Assembly: GCA_963724735.1 (NCBI GenBank)
Contig: CAVRVX010000030.1
Location: 9,239 to 73,238, forward strand
DNA from: Rhodoplanes sp963724735
Lineage (GTDB): Bacteria; Pseudomonadota; Alphaproteobacteria; Rhizobiales; Xanthobacteraceae
DNA: 64,000 bases
Reading direction: 5' to 3'
The first letter of the stretch is position 1, and the number at the start of each line of letters is the position of its first letter. Of the stretch, positions 53,758-62,568 are shown one piece after another. The translations under genes and the position numbers were made by a program. Below the pieces are notes generated by a model, which saw only the letters and a list, made by a program, of their open reading frames with translations, was not told where the DNA came from and searched no databases.

Positions 53758-54804
53758 TCAGCGCTGCGCGCTCGCTTCGTCTTCGATGAAGGGGCGCACG
53801 CGATCGCCTTCGCGCAGGAAGGTGCCGGCGCGCTTCACCACGAGATCGCCCTCGTTCAGTCCCTGCCGGATCTCCACATTTCCGCCCGTCAGCAGTCCGA
53901 TGGGGACGGGCCGCGTCTCGATGCGATTGTCGCGCACGACCTGCACGACCGCCCCGAGCGGGCCAAAAAGCACCGCCGAGAGCGGCACGCTGGCGCCGCA
54001 GCTTGTCCCGACCTCCACGGTTGCACGGCCGAACGTTCCCATTTTCAACCGCGGGTCGGTCCCCAGCGATATGCGCGCCTGGCCGGTCTGGTTTGCGATG
54101 TTGATTTCCGGGGACACGGCGCGCACGCGGCCGGAAATGACGCCGATCCCGACGACGTCGATGCGGGCGGGCTGGCCAACCGCAATCTTGCCGATGCGGG
54201 TGGATGGGATCTCCGCCAAAAGATCGAACTCGCCGCCGACGATGATGAGAAACATCGGCGGGCCGGCCATCGACGCCATGGCCCCGGCCTGGGTCATGAT
54301 CCGCCCGACGGTGCCGGCAACCGGGGTTTGCACGGCAAGGCTCGAGGCAGGCGCATTCAGTCCCTGCGGACGAGAGAGGCGGGCGAGCACCTGCCCCGCG
54401 GTCACGCGGTCGCCGTTGTCGACCAGCACTTGGGCCACCCGGCCGGCCTCGATTTCGGGTCGGACCTGCAGTTCCTGCTTGGGAACGACGGTTCCGGTGA
54501 CGCGAACCACGTCCGAGAAGCACTGTCGTTTGGCGCGAACGACCGACACCGCCATGCCCGAGGGCGATTGGGCGCTCGTTTCGCTGACCAGCGCGGGCGC
54601 CAGCACGAGCAGCGCGAGGGCTGCGCTCGCGGACGGCAGCGCGGAGCGCCGCGCCGCCGGAAATCGCGGACTGCGCGCGCCGGGGCGAGGGGGCCGAAAG
54701 CGGATGGCGTTCACTGGACCCATCAATAGCCTCGCGGGCGATGCCCGCCGCCGGGCGTCGCGTCCGCCTTCCTGCACCATAGCGCGACCCTTGATCAAGC
54801 GCAT
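53758..54804 (-). CDS. RND efflux periplasmic adaptor (HlyD/MFP family)
   Basis: 348 aa from ATG 54804; ATG 54780 or 54723 are possible later starts. A basic leader is followed by a hydrophobic segment (SAALALLVLAPALVS). Then come the lipoyl-like hairpin (VTGTVVPKQELQVRPEIEAG, QTPVAGTVGRIMTQAGAMA) and the beta-barrel region (VGQPARIDVVGIGVISGRVR). The alpha-hairpin is very short or missing. No RND pump or outer-membrane channel gene lies beside it, so its partner is elsewhere. It ends one base after the convergent antiporter gene. Confidence 0.85.
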   Translation of the reverse strand: MRLIKGRAMVQEGGRDARRRASPARLLMGPVNAIRFRPPRPGARSPRFPAARRSALPSASAALALLVLAPALVSETSAQSPSGMAVSVVRAKRQCFSDVVRVTGTVVPKQELQVRPEIEAGRVAQVLVDNGDRVTAGQVLARLSRPQGLNAPASSLAVQTPVAGTVGRIMTQAGAMASMAGPPMFLIIVGGEFDLLAEIPSTRIGKIAVGQPARIDVVGIGVISGRVRAVSPEINIANQTGQARISLGTDPRLKMGTFGRATVEVGTSCGASVPLSAVLFGPLGAVVQVVRDNRIETRPVPIGLLTGGNVEIRQGLNEGDLVVKRAGTFLREGDRVRPFIEDEASAQR

Positions 54805-54814
54805 GGGCCCGCTC

Positions 54815-54916
54815 AGAGCGAATTCCGTTCCAATGGAATCGGAATTCGCTCTCGTCGTCCTTTCGTGATCGCATTTTCTGCGGCGAACCGGTTTCCGCTT
54901 CGCCGGAAAATGCTCA
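54815..54916 (+). repeat. two-hairpin intergenic repeat, best-conserved copy
   Basis: 102 bp. Hairpin 1 arms AGAGCGAATTCCG / CGGAATTCGCTCT are a perfect 13-bp pair. Hairpin 2 arms are GCATTTTC / GAAAATGC with inner GGCGAA / TTCGCC. It fills nearly the whole gap between gluQ and the adaptor gene, and its last bases coincide with the gluQ stop codon. Confidence 0.88.
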
Positions 54917-55789
54917 GAGGCCGATCAGCCGGCGGATCGTCGCAGGGCTCTCTCCGCACGCCCGCAGCGCGCGCAGGGCGGTCGAGCCGGTCGATTTCGC
55001 AAGCTTGCGCCCGTCGGAATCGAGGATCAGCCGGTGATGGCGGTAGATCGGGGCGGGAAGGCCGAGCAGCGCCTGCAGTAGGCGATGGACGCTGGTCGCA
55101 GCGAAAAGGTCTTGTCCGCGCACGACATGGGTTATGCCCTGAACGGCGTCATCGATGACCACCGACAGGTGGTAACTCGTCGGCGTCTCCTTCCGGCCAA
55201 GAATCACATCACCCCACGCCGTCGGATCGGCCGTGATGACCTCGGTCTCCCCGTTCGGCCCGCAGCCTTCCTCCACCCAGGTCAAGGCATCGCCGACCCG
55301 CGCAATCGCCGCGGCCATGTCGAGGCGCAGCGCATAGGGCATCCCGTCGGCAATCAGCCGCGCCCGCTCGGCGGCGTCCATTTGCCGGGCGGTGCCCGGG
55401 TAGAGCGGCGCGCCGTCGGGGTCATGCGGCCAGGCACCGGCCCGTTCCCGCGCCGCCACGAGCCGCGCGATCTCGCCCCGGCTCTCGAAGCTTGGGTAGA
55501 CGAGCCCCATGAAAGACAGGCGGCCGAGGGCCTCTCCATAGGCGGCGAGCTGATCCGATTGCCGCCGCACCGGGGCTTCCCATTCCAGGCCGAGCCAGTT
55601 GAGGTCTGCGTAGATCGCCGCCTCGAACTCCGGCCGGCAGCGGGTCTGATCGATGTCCTCGATGCGGAGGAGGAAACGGCCGCCGGTCTCCCGCGCGCTA
55701 TCGAAGTTTAGGCACGCCGACAGCGCATGGCCGAGGTGAAGGTAGCCGTTCGGACTCGGGGCGAAACGATAGGTTGGAACAGGGGTCAT
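54914..55789 (-). CDS. gluQ: glutamyl-Q tRNA(Asp) synthetase
   Basis: 291 aa, lacking the anticodon-binding half of glutamyl-tRNA synthetase, as expected. N-terminal YRFAPSPNGYLHLGHALSA carries the HIGH-equivalent HLGHA; RIEDIDQTRCRPEFEAAIY and the class-I KMSKS-like KLAKS near the C-terminus are present. The enzyme charges the queuosine base at position 34 of tRNA(Asp) with glutamate. The stop codon lies within the end of an intergenic repeat copy. Confidence 0.95.
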   Translation of the reverse strand: MTPVPTYRFAPSPNGYLHLGHALSACLNFDSARETGGRFLLRIEDIDQTRCRPEFEAAIYADLNWLGLEWEAPVRRQSDQLAAYGEALGRLSFMGLVYPSFESRGEIARLVAARERAGAWPHDPDGAPLYPGTARQMDAAERARLIADGMPYALRLDMAAAIARVGDALTWVEEGCGPNGETEVITADPTAWGDVILGRKETPTSYHLSVVIDDAVQGITHVVRGQDLFAATSVHRLLQALLGLPAPIYRHHRLILDSDGRKLAKSTGSTALRALRACGESPATIRRLIGL

Positions 55790-55923
55790 AGCGGCTAAGC
55801 AGGAACGGCGCGCTCGCCAGCGCTATTCGGTGTCGGCTCGAGCGTCGTTCTGATGAATTTATACGGCGGTCCTGATATGCTTGTCTTCAAACGGCCCCTG
55901 CGGCGCGGCCTGAGGACAATTGG

Positions 55924-57288
55924 ATGAATACCTCGTTCTTCGGCGAGCTTTTGCAGACCATCACCGAGCGCGGGCGTGCGCTGATCGAGCGCCGGCGCGA
56001 ACCGCCGGGCCTCGCCTTTTCGGAGGGCCTTGCCGAATTATGCGAGCAGCTTCTGTCCATCCGGGGCGAGGCGTCCGGGGTGGCGCTCGCCCGGGAAATC
56101 CTCACCCGGTATGACGAGTTGAAGACCGGGCCGCGCATCGCCTTTTTCGAGATGCTGCTGTCGCGCTTCGGACCGGACCGCGAGCGGATCGAGGCGGCGC
56201 TAGATGCTTGGCAGCGGACCCCCTCCGACGCCACTTCGATCGAGCTGCACGAGGCGACCGAGCCGCGTCGCCAGGAGTTGTTCCGTCGGCTCAACCTCGC
56301 CCCGCAGGGTACCGCGGCTCTGGTGCGCATGCGCGAACAGCTGCTCGACGCGATGGTCCGCCGTCCTGAACTCGCGCCGATCGACACCGACTTCCGACAC
56401 CTGTTCGCCGCCTGGTTCAATCGCGGCTTCCTGGTGCTGCGCCGGATCGATTGGTCTACTCCCGCAGCCATCCTGGAAAAGATTATTGTCTACGAGGCAG
56501 TGCATCAGATTCAGGACTGGAACGATCTGCGCGCGCGCATCGACCCGCCGGACCGGCGCTGCTACGCCTTCTTCCACCCGGCCTTGATCGACGATCCGTT
56601 GATCTTCGTTGAAGTCGCCCTCACGCGGGAGATTCCGGGGGCGATCGCCCCTATCCTTGCGCCGAGGCGCGTTCCGCTCGATCGGGACCGGGCGACCACG
56701 GCCGTGTTCTACTCGATCTCCAACTGCCAGCGCGGCCTTGCCGGCGTGACCTTCGGCAGTTTCCTGATCAAGCAGGTGGTGGCGGAGATCTCGCGCGATT
56801 TTCCGCGCCTCTCCACCTTCGTGACGCTTTCGCCTGCGCCCAATTTTGCCGGCTGGCTGAAACGCGAGCGGGCGGCCGCCGAAGCGAGCGCGCTCTCGGA
56901 AGGCGACCGGGCTGCGCTCGCGCGGCTCGACCAGGAGGGCTGGTGGAGCGACAAGACGGCGTTTGCGGAGTTGCGCGACCCGATGCTGCGCGCCGCCGCG
57001 ACCTACTACATGACGGTGCGCGACCGCCGCGGTTTCCCGATCGATCAGGTGGCCCGGTTCCATCTCGGCAACGGGGCGCGGCTGGAGCGGCTGAACTGGC
57101 CGGCCGACCTCTCCCCGCGCGGCCGCGACCAGTCGTTCGGGCTGATGGTCAATTACCTTTACGACCTCGGCGACATCGAAAAGAACCACGAGGCTTTCGC
57201 GGAAAACCGGTCGGTGATCGCAGCGAGCGCGGTGCGCAAGCTCGCCCGGCCCGGCCGCGCGCTGGTGCCGGCGCCCGCGCCGGCGTGA
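55924..57288 (+). CDS. matA: malonyl-CoA decarboxylase
   Basis: 454 aa, matching the rhizobial MatA/MLYCD family. The N-terminal helical domain (ERIEAALDAWQRTP region) is followed by the GNAT-like catalytic domain with FYSISNCQRGLAGVTFGSFL, RLSTFVTLSPAPNFAGWL and a C-terminal FHLGNGARLERLNWPADLSP ending FGLMVNYLYDLGDIEKNHEA, which carries catalytic Ser/His-type residues. It turns malonyl-CoA into acetyl-CoA and CO2. The partner malonyl-CoA synthetase starts 26 bases downstream. Confidence 0.94.
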   Translation: MNTSFFGELLQTITERGRALIERRREPPGLAFSEGLAELCEQLLSIRGEASGVALAREILTRYDELKTGPRIAFFEMLLSRFGPDRERIEAALDAWQRTPSDATSIELHEATEPRRQELFRRLNLAPQGTAALVRMREQLLDAMVRRPELAPIDTDFRHLFAAWFNRGFLVLRRIDWSTPAAILEKIIVYEAVHQIQDWNDLRARIDPPDRRCYAFFHPALIDDPLIFVEVALTREIPGAIAPILAPRRVPLDRDRATTAVFYSISNCQRGLAGVTFGSFLIKQVVAEISRDFPRLSTFVTLSPAPNFAGWLKRERAAAEASALSEGDRAALARLDQEGWWSDKTAFAELRDPMLRAAATYYMTVRDRRGFPIDQVARFHLGNGARLERLNWPADLSPRGRDQSFGLMVNYLYDLGDIEKNHEAFAENRSVIAASAVRKLARPGRALVPAPAPA

Positions 57289-57313
57289 ACCGTATTCAGG
57301 GATACGACGCCCG

Positions 57314-58846
57314 ATGTCAGGGAGCTTGTTCGGGCTCATTCGCGGCCGCATCCCGACTGCGGAGCAGACCCTGATCGAGACGGCGGCGGGCAAACGAATC
57401 AGCTATGGCGAGATGCTCGCGCGCTCGGGCCGCGTCGCCCATGCGCTGGTGCAGCGCGGCGTCAAGCCGGGCGACCGGGTCGCCGTGCAGGTGGAAAAAT
57501 CGCCGGAAAACCTGATGCTGTTTCTGGCGACGCTGCGCGCGGGCGCCGTCTATCTTCCGCTCAACACGGCCTACACGATCGCCGAACTGGATTATTTCAT
57601 CGGCGACGCCGAGCCCAAGCTGGTGGTTTGCGATCCGGCCAAGCGAGACGGCATCGCGGCCATCGCGCACGATCACGGGGCTGCCGTGGACACGCTGGAC
57701 CCGCTGGGGCGGGGCTCGCTCGTCGACCTCGCCGCACGCTCGTCGCCCGATTTCAACGACATTGCGCGGACGGAAGAAGACCTCGCCGCGATCCTCTACA
57801 CCTCCGGCACCACCGGCCGCTCCAAGGGGGCGACGCTGACCCACCGCAATCTCTCCTCGAACGCGGACGTGCTCCGGTCCTACTGGCGCTTCACGGCCGC
57901 CGACATGCTCCTGCACGCGCTGCCGCTCTATCACGTGCACGGCCTGTTCACCGCGGCGATCACCCTGATGCTCGCCGGGGGCAGCATGCTGTTTCTCCCG
58001 CGGTTCGACGCCGAGGAGGCGATCCGCCTGCTGCCAAAGGCGACCGCGATGATGGGGGTGCCGACCTATTACACGCGGCTCCTCCAGCATCCCGCTTTGA
58101 CTCGCGAGCTGTGCGGCCATATGCGTCTGTTCACCTGCGGCTCCGCGCCGCTGCTGGCGGACACGCACCGCGAATTCTTTACCCGCACCGGGCACGCCAT
58201 TCTCGAGCGCTACGGCATGACCGAGACGGGCATGAACACCTCGAATCCCTATGATGGCGAGCGCATCCCCGGCACGGTCGGCTTTCCGTTGCCGGGCGTG
58301 GAGCTGCGAATCGTCGATCCGGAAACCGGCGCGGCGCTCAAGCAGGAGGAAATCGGCATCATCGAGGTGCGCGGCCCAAACGTCTTTGCCGGCTACTGGC
58401 GCCTGCCGGAGAAGACCGCGAGCGAGTTCCGGCCGGACGGCTTCTTCATCACGGGCGATGTCGGCAAGATCGATGACCGCGGCTATGTCCACATCGTCGG
58501 CCGCGCCAAGGACCTGATCATTTCCGGCGGGTTCAACGTCTACCCGAAGGAGGTTGAGACCGAGATCGACGCCTTGCCGGGCGTCATCGAGTCGGCGGTG
58601 ATCGGTTGCCCGCATCCGGATTTCGGCGAAGCGGTCACCGCGGTGGTGGTGACGGAAAACGACGCGGGGCTGAGCGAAGCGGCGGTGATTGCGGCGCTCG
58701 AAGGCCGCCTCGCCAAGTTCAAGCTGCCCAAGCGCGTGCTGTTTGCTCCCGATCTGCCGCGCAACACGATGGGCAAGGTGCAGAAGAACGTCCTGCGCGA
58801 GGAGAATAGGGACTTGTACGTCTCGCTGCGCGCGCACTCGGGCTGA
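57314..58846 (+). CDS. matB: malonyl-CoA synthetase
   Basis: 510 aa of the ANL adenylate-forming family: P-loop LYTSGTTGRSKGATLTHRN, YGMTETGMNTSNPYDGERIP (A5 motif with the MatB-typical Met-Asn-Thr-Ser-Asn), TGDVGKIDDRGYVHIVGRAKD, and the catalytic Lys in MGKVQKNVLRE. It activates malonate to malonyl-CoA. With matA it forms a malonate-to-acetyl-CoA pathway. No matC carrier or matR regulator is adjacent. Confidence 0.95.
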   Translation: MSGSLFGLIRGRIPTAEQTLIETAAGKRISYGEMLARSGRVAHALVQRGVKPGDRVAVQVEKSPENLMLFLATLRAGAVYLPLNTAYTIAELDYFIGDAEPKLVVCDPAKRDGIAAIAHDHGAAVDTLDPLGRGSLVDLAARSSPDFNDIARTEEDLAAILYTSGTTGRSKGATLTHRNLSSNADVLRSYWRFTAADMLLHALPLYHVHGLFTAAITLMLAGGSMLFLPRFDAEEAIRLLPKATAMMGVPTYYTRLLQHPALTRELCGHMRLFTCGSAPLLADTHREFFTRTGHAILERYGMTETGMNTSNPYDGERIPGTVGFPLPGVELRIVDPETGAALKQEEIGIIEVRGPNVFAGYWRLPEKTASEFRPDGFFITGDVGKIDDRGYVHIVGRAKDLIISGGFNVYPKEVETEIDALPGVIESAVIGCPHPDFGEAVTAVVVTENDAGLSEAAVIAALEGRLAKFKLPKRVLFAPDLPRNTMGKVQKNVLREENRDLYVSLRAHSG

Positions 58847-58861
58847 TAAGCGCGCCCACGC

Positions 58862-59764
58862 TTAGCCGGCCAGCCGCGCTGCGATCAGGCAAAGATACTC
58901 CCACGCCATCGTTGCGCCCGCGAGCGCGGTGATCTCGGCGACGTCGTAGGCAGGCGCGACCTCGACCACGTCCATGCCGACGAAGTTCAAGCCGACCAGC
59001 CGACGCACGATCGCCTGCGCTTGCCAGCTCGCGAGCCCGCCGATCTCCGGCGTCCCGGTTCCCGGAGCGAAAGCGGGATCGAGCACGTCGATATCGAAGC
59101 TCAGATACACCGGCGCATCGCCGACCGCCGCGCGAATGCGGCGGGCGATTTCGTTCGGCCCCGCCGCGTGGACCTCCAGCGCCGGCACGATCGTCACGCC
59201 GCGCGCGAGCGTCCAGTCGTAGATCCCGCGCGCCACCGGCGAACGAATGCCGATCTGCACGGTCCGGCGCGGGTCGATCAAGCCCTCCTCGATCGCGTGG
59301 TAGAAGACCGAGCCATGCGCGTAGGTCTGGCCGAAGTTATCCGGCCAGGTGTCGACATGGGCGTCGAAATGGATAAGAGCGGGCGGCCCTTGCGTCTTTC
59401 GCAGCGCGCGCAGGAGCGGCAGGGTAATGCCGTGCTCGCCGCCGAGCGCGATCAGATGGCCGATGCGCGAGGCCTGCGCCTCGATCAAGGCCAGGCTCTT
59501 CGGAATGTCGCCGAGCGCAACGGCGAAGTCGCCGATGTCCGCTGGCGACAGGCGCCGCGGGTCGACCCAGTGGGTGGGATGGTCGCCATCGACCAACATG
59601 CGGCTCGCCTGGCGGATCGCCGCCGGGCCGAACCGCGCTCCGCTCCGATTGGTCACGCCGATGTCGAGTGGGATTCCGGCGACGCACACGGGAGCATCAG
59701 CGCCGCGCGCGGGAAGGCCCAGAAAGCTCAGCGGAACGGCAAAGGTCGGCGGCTCGTCCATCAT
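58862..59764 (-). CDS. speB: agmatinase (ureohydrolase family)
   Basis: 300 aa from ATG 59764, which overlaps the upstream decarboxylase stop as ATGA; a longer frame exists but is not needed. The binuclear Mn site is visible in IALGGEHGITLP, IHFDAHVDTWPD and LSFDIDVLDPAFAPGTGTPE, the last being typical of agmatinase and related amidinohydrolases. It hydrolyses agmatine to putrescine and urea. Pairing with a pyruvoyl arginine decarboxylase supports agmatine as substrate. Confidence 0.93.
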   Translation of the reverse strand: MMDEPPTFAVPLSFLGLPARGADAPVCVAGIPLDIGVTNRSGARFGPAAIRQASRMLVDGDHPTHWVDPRRLSPADIGDFAVALGDIPKSLALIEAQASRIGHLIALGGEHGITLPLLRALRKTQGPPALIHFDAHVDTWPDNFGQTYAHGSVFYHAIEEGLIDPRRTVQIGIRSPVARGIYDWTLARGVTIVPALEVHAAGPNEIARRIRAAVGDAPVYLSFDIDVLDPAFAPGTGTPEIGGLASWQAQAIVRRLVGLNFVGMDVVEVAPAYDVAEITALAGATMAWEYLCLIAARLAG

Positions 59765-60327
59765 TCGCTCGTCAGCGGGGCAAAGCGGAACACCGCGGCG
59801 GCGACCACGCAGGTCCAATTGCCGTTGGCGGCGCCCTCGGCGGCGGCCGTGAGAGACATGCTGTCGACGATCAGATCGCTCATTTCGTAGACTCGCTTGC
59901 GCTCGTTCCAGCCGGCGTCGGGATCGAACTCGATCCCGAGCGTGGAGGCAAGCATCGTCGCCGCCAGGTCCTCGGCATATTCGCCGGCGTCCTTCTCGGT
60001 CATGCCGAACCCATGGTGTTCGGAAATATAGCCATAAAGCGACAGGTCCTTCGGACGCGCCAATCCGATGCTGGCGGCGATGCGGCGTCCCGGCTCGTTC
60101 GTCTCCGCGCGAGCCATCACGCAGAAGGTGATCTCGCCCGGACTGAGCGTCGCGATGCCTGCCTCACGGGCGATGAGACGGCAATGGGGCGGCAGGATTG
60201 AGGAAACAGACACGAGATTCTGCTGCTCGATATCGGCATCCCGCAGCGCGTACTCGAACGCGGTCAGCGGGTATTTGTGAACGCCGACGCCGCGCGTGAT
60301 GAACACGCTGGTCGGAAGAGGAAACAT
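59761..60327 (-). CDS. pyruvoyl-dependent arginine decarboxylase
   Basis: 188 aa. The self-cleavage site VSVSSILPP (Ser42-Ser43) follows EQQNLVS, and IATLSPGEITFCVMARAETN, LYGYISEHHGFGMTEKDAGE and the C-terminal GNWTCVVAAAVFRF match the PvlArgDC family known from archaea and chlamydiae and scattered bacteria. Cleavage generates a pyruvoyl group that decarboxylates arginine to agmatine. The gene is coupled to agmatinase by ATGA, giving a two-step route from arginine to putrescine. Confidence 0.93.
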   Translation of the reverse strand: MFPLPTSVFITRGVGVHKYPLTAFEYALRDADIEQQNLVSVSSILPPHCRLIAREAGIATLSPGEITFCVMARAETNEPGRRIAASIGLARPKDLSLYGYISEHHGFGMTEKDAGEYAEDLAATMLASTLGIEFDPDAGWNERKRVYEMSDLIVDSMSLTAAAEGAANGNWTCVVAAAVFRFAPLTSE

Positions 60328-60696
60328 ATTGTCGCTCCATGCCGGCCGCGAGGGGCGGGCTAACGTCGCCGATATAGTCGGGGGCGCAGTTGTGCGCTAC
60401 GACGAATCGCGAGCCTCCGACATTGTCATCCGGCGGAAATGCTGGTCCCGCCGTCGCTCGTGGAGAAGCAGGGGACGGTCCGCGCAATGTCTTGTGGCCA
60501 AGCCGCAGGTTGACCCGTGTCGGCTTTCGGCTCTACGCTTGTGCAGGAGAGGCTCGTGGCTAAGGCGCGAGCCCAGTCATGGGGCCACCGATAAAATGAC
60601 CGACTGGATATGAGAACTTAACGCGATTTTTCTGGCGTCCGCAGACTTTGTGGCGCCTCGCAACAGCATCGACGTTGGATATTTGGGAGGCGCGCA
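60328..60696. other. divergent intergenic region, 369 bases
   Basis: It should hold promoters for the arginine decarboxylase operon (left) and the DUF2189 gene (right). No gene or RNA recognised. TTGGATATTTGGGAGG at 60673-60688 provides the ribosome site for the right gene. Confidence 0.4.
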
Positions 60697-61521
60697 ATGC
60701 CCAATCTGCACGTGATGACCGGCGCAAGCGAAATCCCCGAGGTTCCTGTTGTCCGCAAGATCGGGTTCGCGGATTTGAAAGATGCGCTGGCAAAGGGCGT
60801 CAGTGATTTCCTGGCGGCGCCGACGCAGTTGATCTTTCTGGCCATCATCTATCCCATTGTCGGCCTCTTTCTGGCTCGACTGACCTTCGGCTATCATGTG
60901 TTGCCGCTGCTGTTCCCGTTGGTGGCGGGCTACGCCTTGATTGGTCCGTTCGCGGCGATCGGCCTCTATGAAATCAGCCGGCGCCGGGAACAAGGTCATG
61001 AGGTTTCCTGGACCGACGCATTCGGCGTCCTGCGCTGTCCTTCGCTCGACGCCATCGGCGCGGTCGGATTTGTGCTGATGGTCGTGTTCGTGCTCTGGCT
61101 CGTGACCGCGCTCGCGCTTTATGACGGGCTGTTCGGTTCAGAGCCGCCCAATTCCATCTCACAATTCCTGAAGGAAATTTTCACGACCACCAGAGGCTGG
61201 GTGCTGATCATTGTCGGCCACGCGCTCGGCGCCTTGTTTGCCGCTGTCGCGCTGACCGTCGGCGTCGTCTCGTTCCCGCTGCTGGTCGATCGCGACGTCG
61301 GCGCGGTGGTCGCGCTGCAGACCTCCGTCCGTGCAATTGTCGCCAATCCCGCGACCATGGCGGCGTGGGGCATAATCGTGGGCGCTCTGCTTGCGATCGG
61401 CTCGGTGCCGTTCTTTGTCGGCCTTGCGGTGGTGATACCCATTCTCGCCCACGCAACCTGGCATCTCTACCGAAAGCTCGTGGAGCCCGTTGAGAAGACC
61501 TCATTGGCGCCTGGCGGCTGA
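60697..61521 (+). CDS. DUF2189 membrane protein
   Basis: 274 aa with six predicted membrane helices. KIGFADLKDALAKGVSDFLA at the N-terminus, YALIGPFAAIGLYEISRRRE in the middle and FPLLVDRDVGAVVALQTSVR are typical of DUF2189/YjgN-like integral membrane proteins. The role is unknown. GGGAGG lies 6 bases before the ATG. A good terminator follows. Confidence 0.88.
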   Translation: MPNLHVMTGASEIPEVPVVRKIGFADLKDALAKGVSDFLAAPTQLIFLAIIYPIVGLFLARLTFGYHVLPLLFPLVAGYALIGPFAAIGLYEISRRREQGHEVSWTDAFGVLRCPSLDAIGAVGFVLMVVFVLWLVTALALYDGLFGSEPPNSISQFLKEIFTTTRGWVLIIVGHALGALFAAVALTVGVVSFPLLVDRDVGAVVALQTSVRAIVANPATMAAWGIIVGALLAIGSVPFFVGLAVVIPILAHATWHLYRKLVEPVEKTSLAPGG

Positions 61522-61557
61522 ACGGTTGCGAGCGGTAACGACGCGTCGGCGCTTGGA

Positions 61558-61590
61558 TTAACGCCCGGTCGATGGACCGGGCGTTAATTT
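61558..61590 (+). terminator. intrinsic terminator after the DUF2189 gene
   Basis: Stem TTAACGCCCGGTC / GACCGGGCGTTAA (13 bp) with a 4-base GATG loop, followed by TTT. The symmetrical arms could work in both directions. Confidence 0.75.
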
Positions 61591-61677
61591 ATCTGCCGAG
61601 ACGATCGAACAGCCTGGAGGTGGATGTCCTCAATTCGCTACGCGCAGGATGTCGCCGGCGCGGCTCGGCGCGGGGCG

Positions 61678-61890
61678 TCACCGTCCCTCGCGCGCCCAAG
61701 CGGCGGCGAGGCCGCCGATCAACAGCAGCAGTCCGAGCAGGCCGGCGAAGACGGGCAGCACGCCGACGCCGCGCACGATGCTCGCCTGGCGCATCCTCAG
61801 GCCGATCCAGCCCTCGCCGCGATAGGTGTCGCTCGATCGCACCGCGACCACGCGCGGCACGTCAGCCCTCTGCGCCCGCGACGCCTTCAC
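61678..61890 (-). CDS. possible small single-pass membrane protein
   Basis: 70 aa as drawn. Only the last 38 (from Met at 61794: RQASIVRGVGVLPVFAGLLG) look natural, with one hydrophobic helix followed by a positive end (AAWAREGR). No ribosome site stands out. It could be a real short membrane peptide or a by-product of GC-rich sequence. Confidence 0.3.
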   Translation of the reverse strand: MKASRAQRADVPRVVAVRSSDTYRGEGWIGLRMRQASIVRGVGVLPVFAGLLGLLLLIGGLAAAWAREGR

Positions 61891-61938
61891 ACGTTAGCAG
61901 GGCGCCAGCTTGTTTCGCACCTGTGTGGGAAAAGAGGG

Positions 61939-62565
61939 CTACAGTGGCTCTTCGATTTCAACGATAACATTCGCTCCATCGAACGCCAAACGTGCAGTCG
62001 CTTCGATTTGTGGGTCCGAAATCGTCCCCGCCAAAAAAGCCGGCACGGTGGTGCCTCCGCTGTTACGAGCAGACGAACTCAGAAATCCGCCCAGCCCTCT
62101 ATCATGCGCTTCTTTTCCCAGGCCGTTACAGAACGTGTAGTCGTCGCTGACCAAGTCGGGCCAATCCGGAAGCTTTGGCTGAAGGTCCACAACGTCCCCG
62201 GAAAACCTGCATCGAACTATAGAATAGTGGACCGCGCGCTGTGCCTTCCTATCGCCTGCAGCCTTCCTTCCGTAATGGTGAGCGCTCTCCCTCTTGGCCG
62301 TTGTCCGGCCGATAGCTGCATAGAAAACCGGCCAATCTCCGTTAGAAAAGCGCGATTTTGGCCCGAACTTGTTTCCGAAAAGCTGTTTTCGTTGGAACGG
62401 TCCCTCAATCAGCTCCTTAGTCACGTCGCCGCGATCGAAGGCGATAACGTCGATGATCTCATTTATTGTGAGACCCTTCTTGTTCGCGAACACCGCCAAA
62501 TGGGAAAGGTTCGCGAATCGGTGAACGTCCTTCGTAACGTTTACACGCGGCAGAGCTTCCAACAC
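61939..62565 (-). CDS. RES-domain toxin (NAD+-degrading family)
   Basis: 208 aa from GTG 62565, three bases after the antitoxin stop and in the same frame. RES features are visible: N-terminal DVHRFANLSHL (Arg), SRFSNGDWPVFYAAIGRTTA followed by KRESAHHY (Glu), and GLGGFLSSSARNSGGTTVPA (Ser-Ala-Arg), matching the family's R-E-S residues. Known RES toxins destroy NAD+ by hydrolysis or phosphorolysis and are silenced by Xre/ParS-type antitoxins, here encoded directly upstream. GC content is lower than in the core genes, suggesting acquisition. Confidence 0.82.
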   Translation of the reverse strand: MLEALPRVNVTKDVHRFANLSHLAVFANKKGLTINEIIDVIAFDRGDVTKELIEGPFQRKQLFGNKFGPKSRFSNGDWPVFYAAIGRTTAKRESAHHYGRKAAGDRKAQRAVHYSIVRCRFSGDVVDLQPKLPDWPDLVSDDYTFCNGLGKEAHDRGLGGFLSSSARNSGGTTVPAFLAGTISDPQIEATARLAFDGANVIVEIEEPL

Positions 62566-62568
62566 CGA

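Noticed and set aside
57317..58837. A 506-codon reverse-strand open frame
   Set aside because: Antisense shadow of matB, with no domain and His/Arg/Gln-rich composition.
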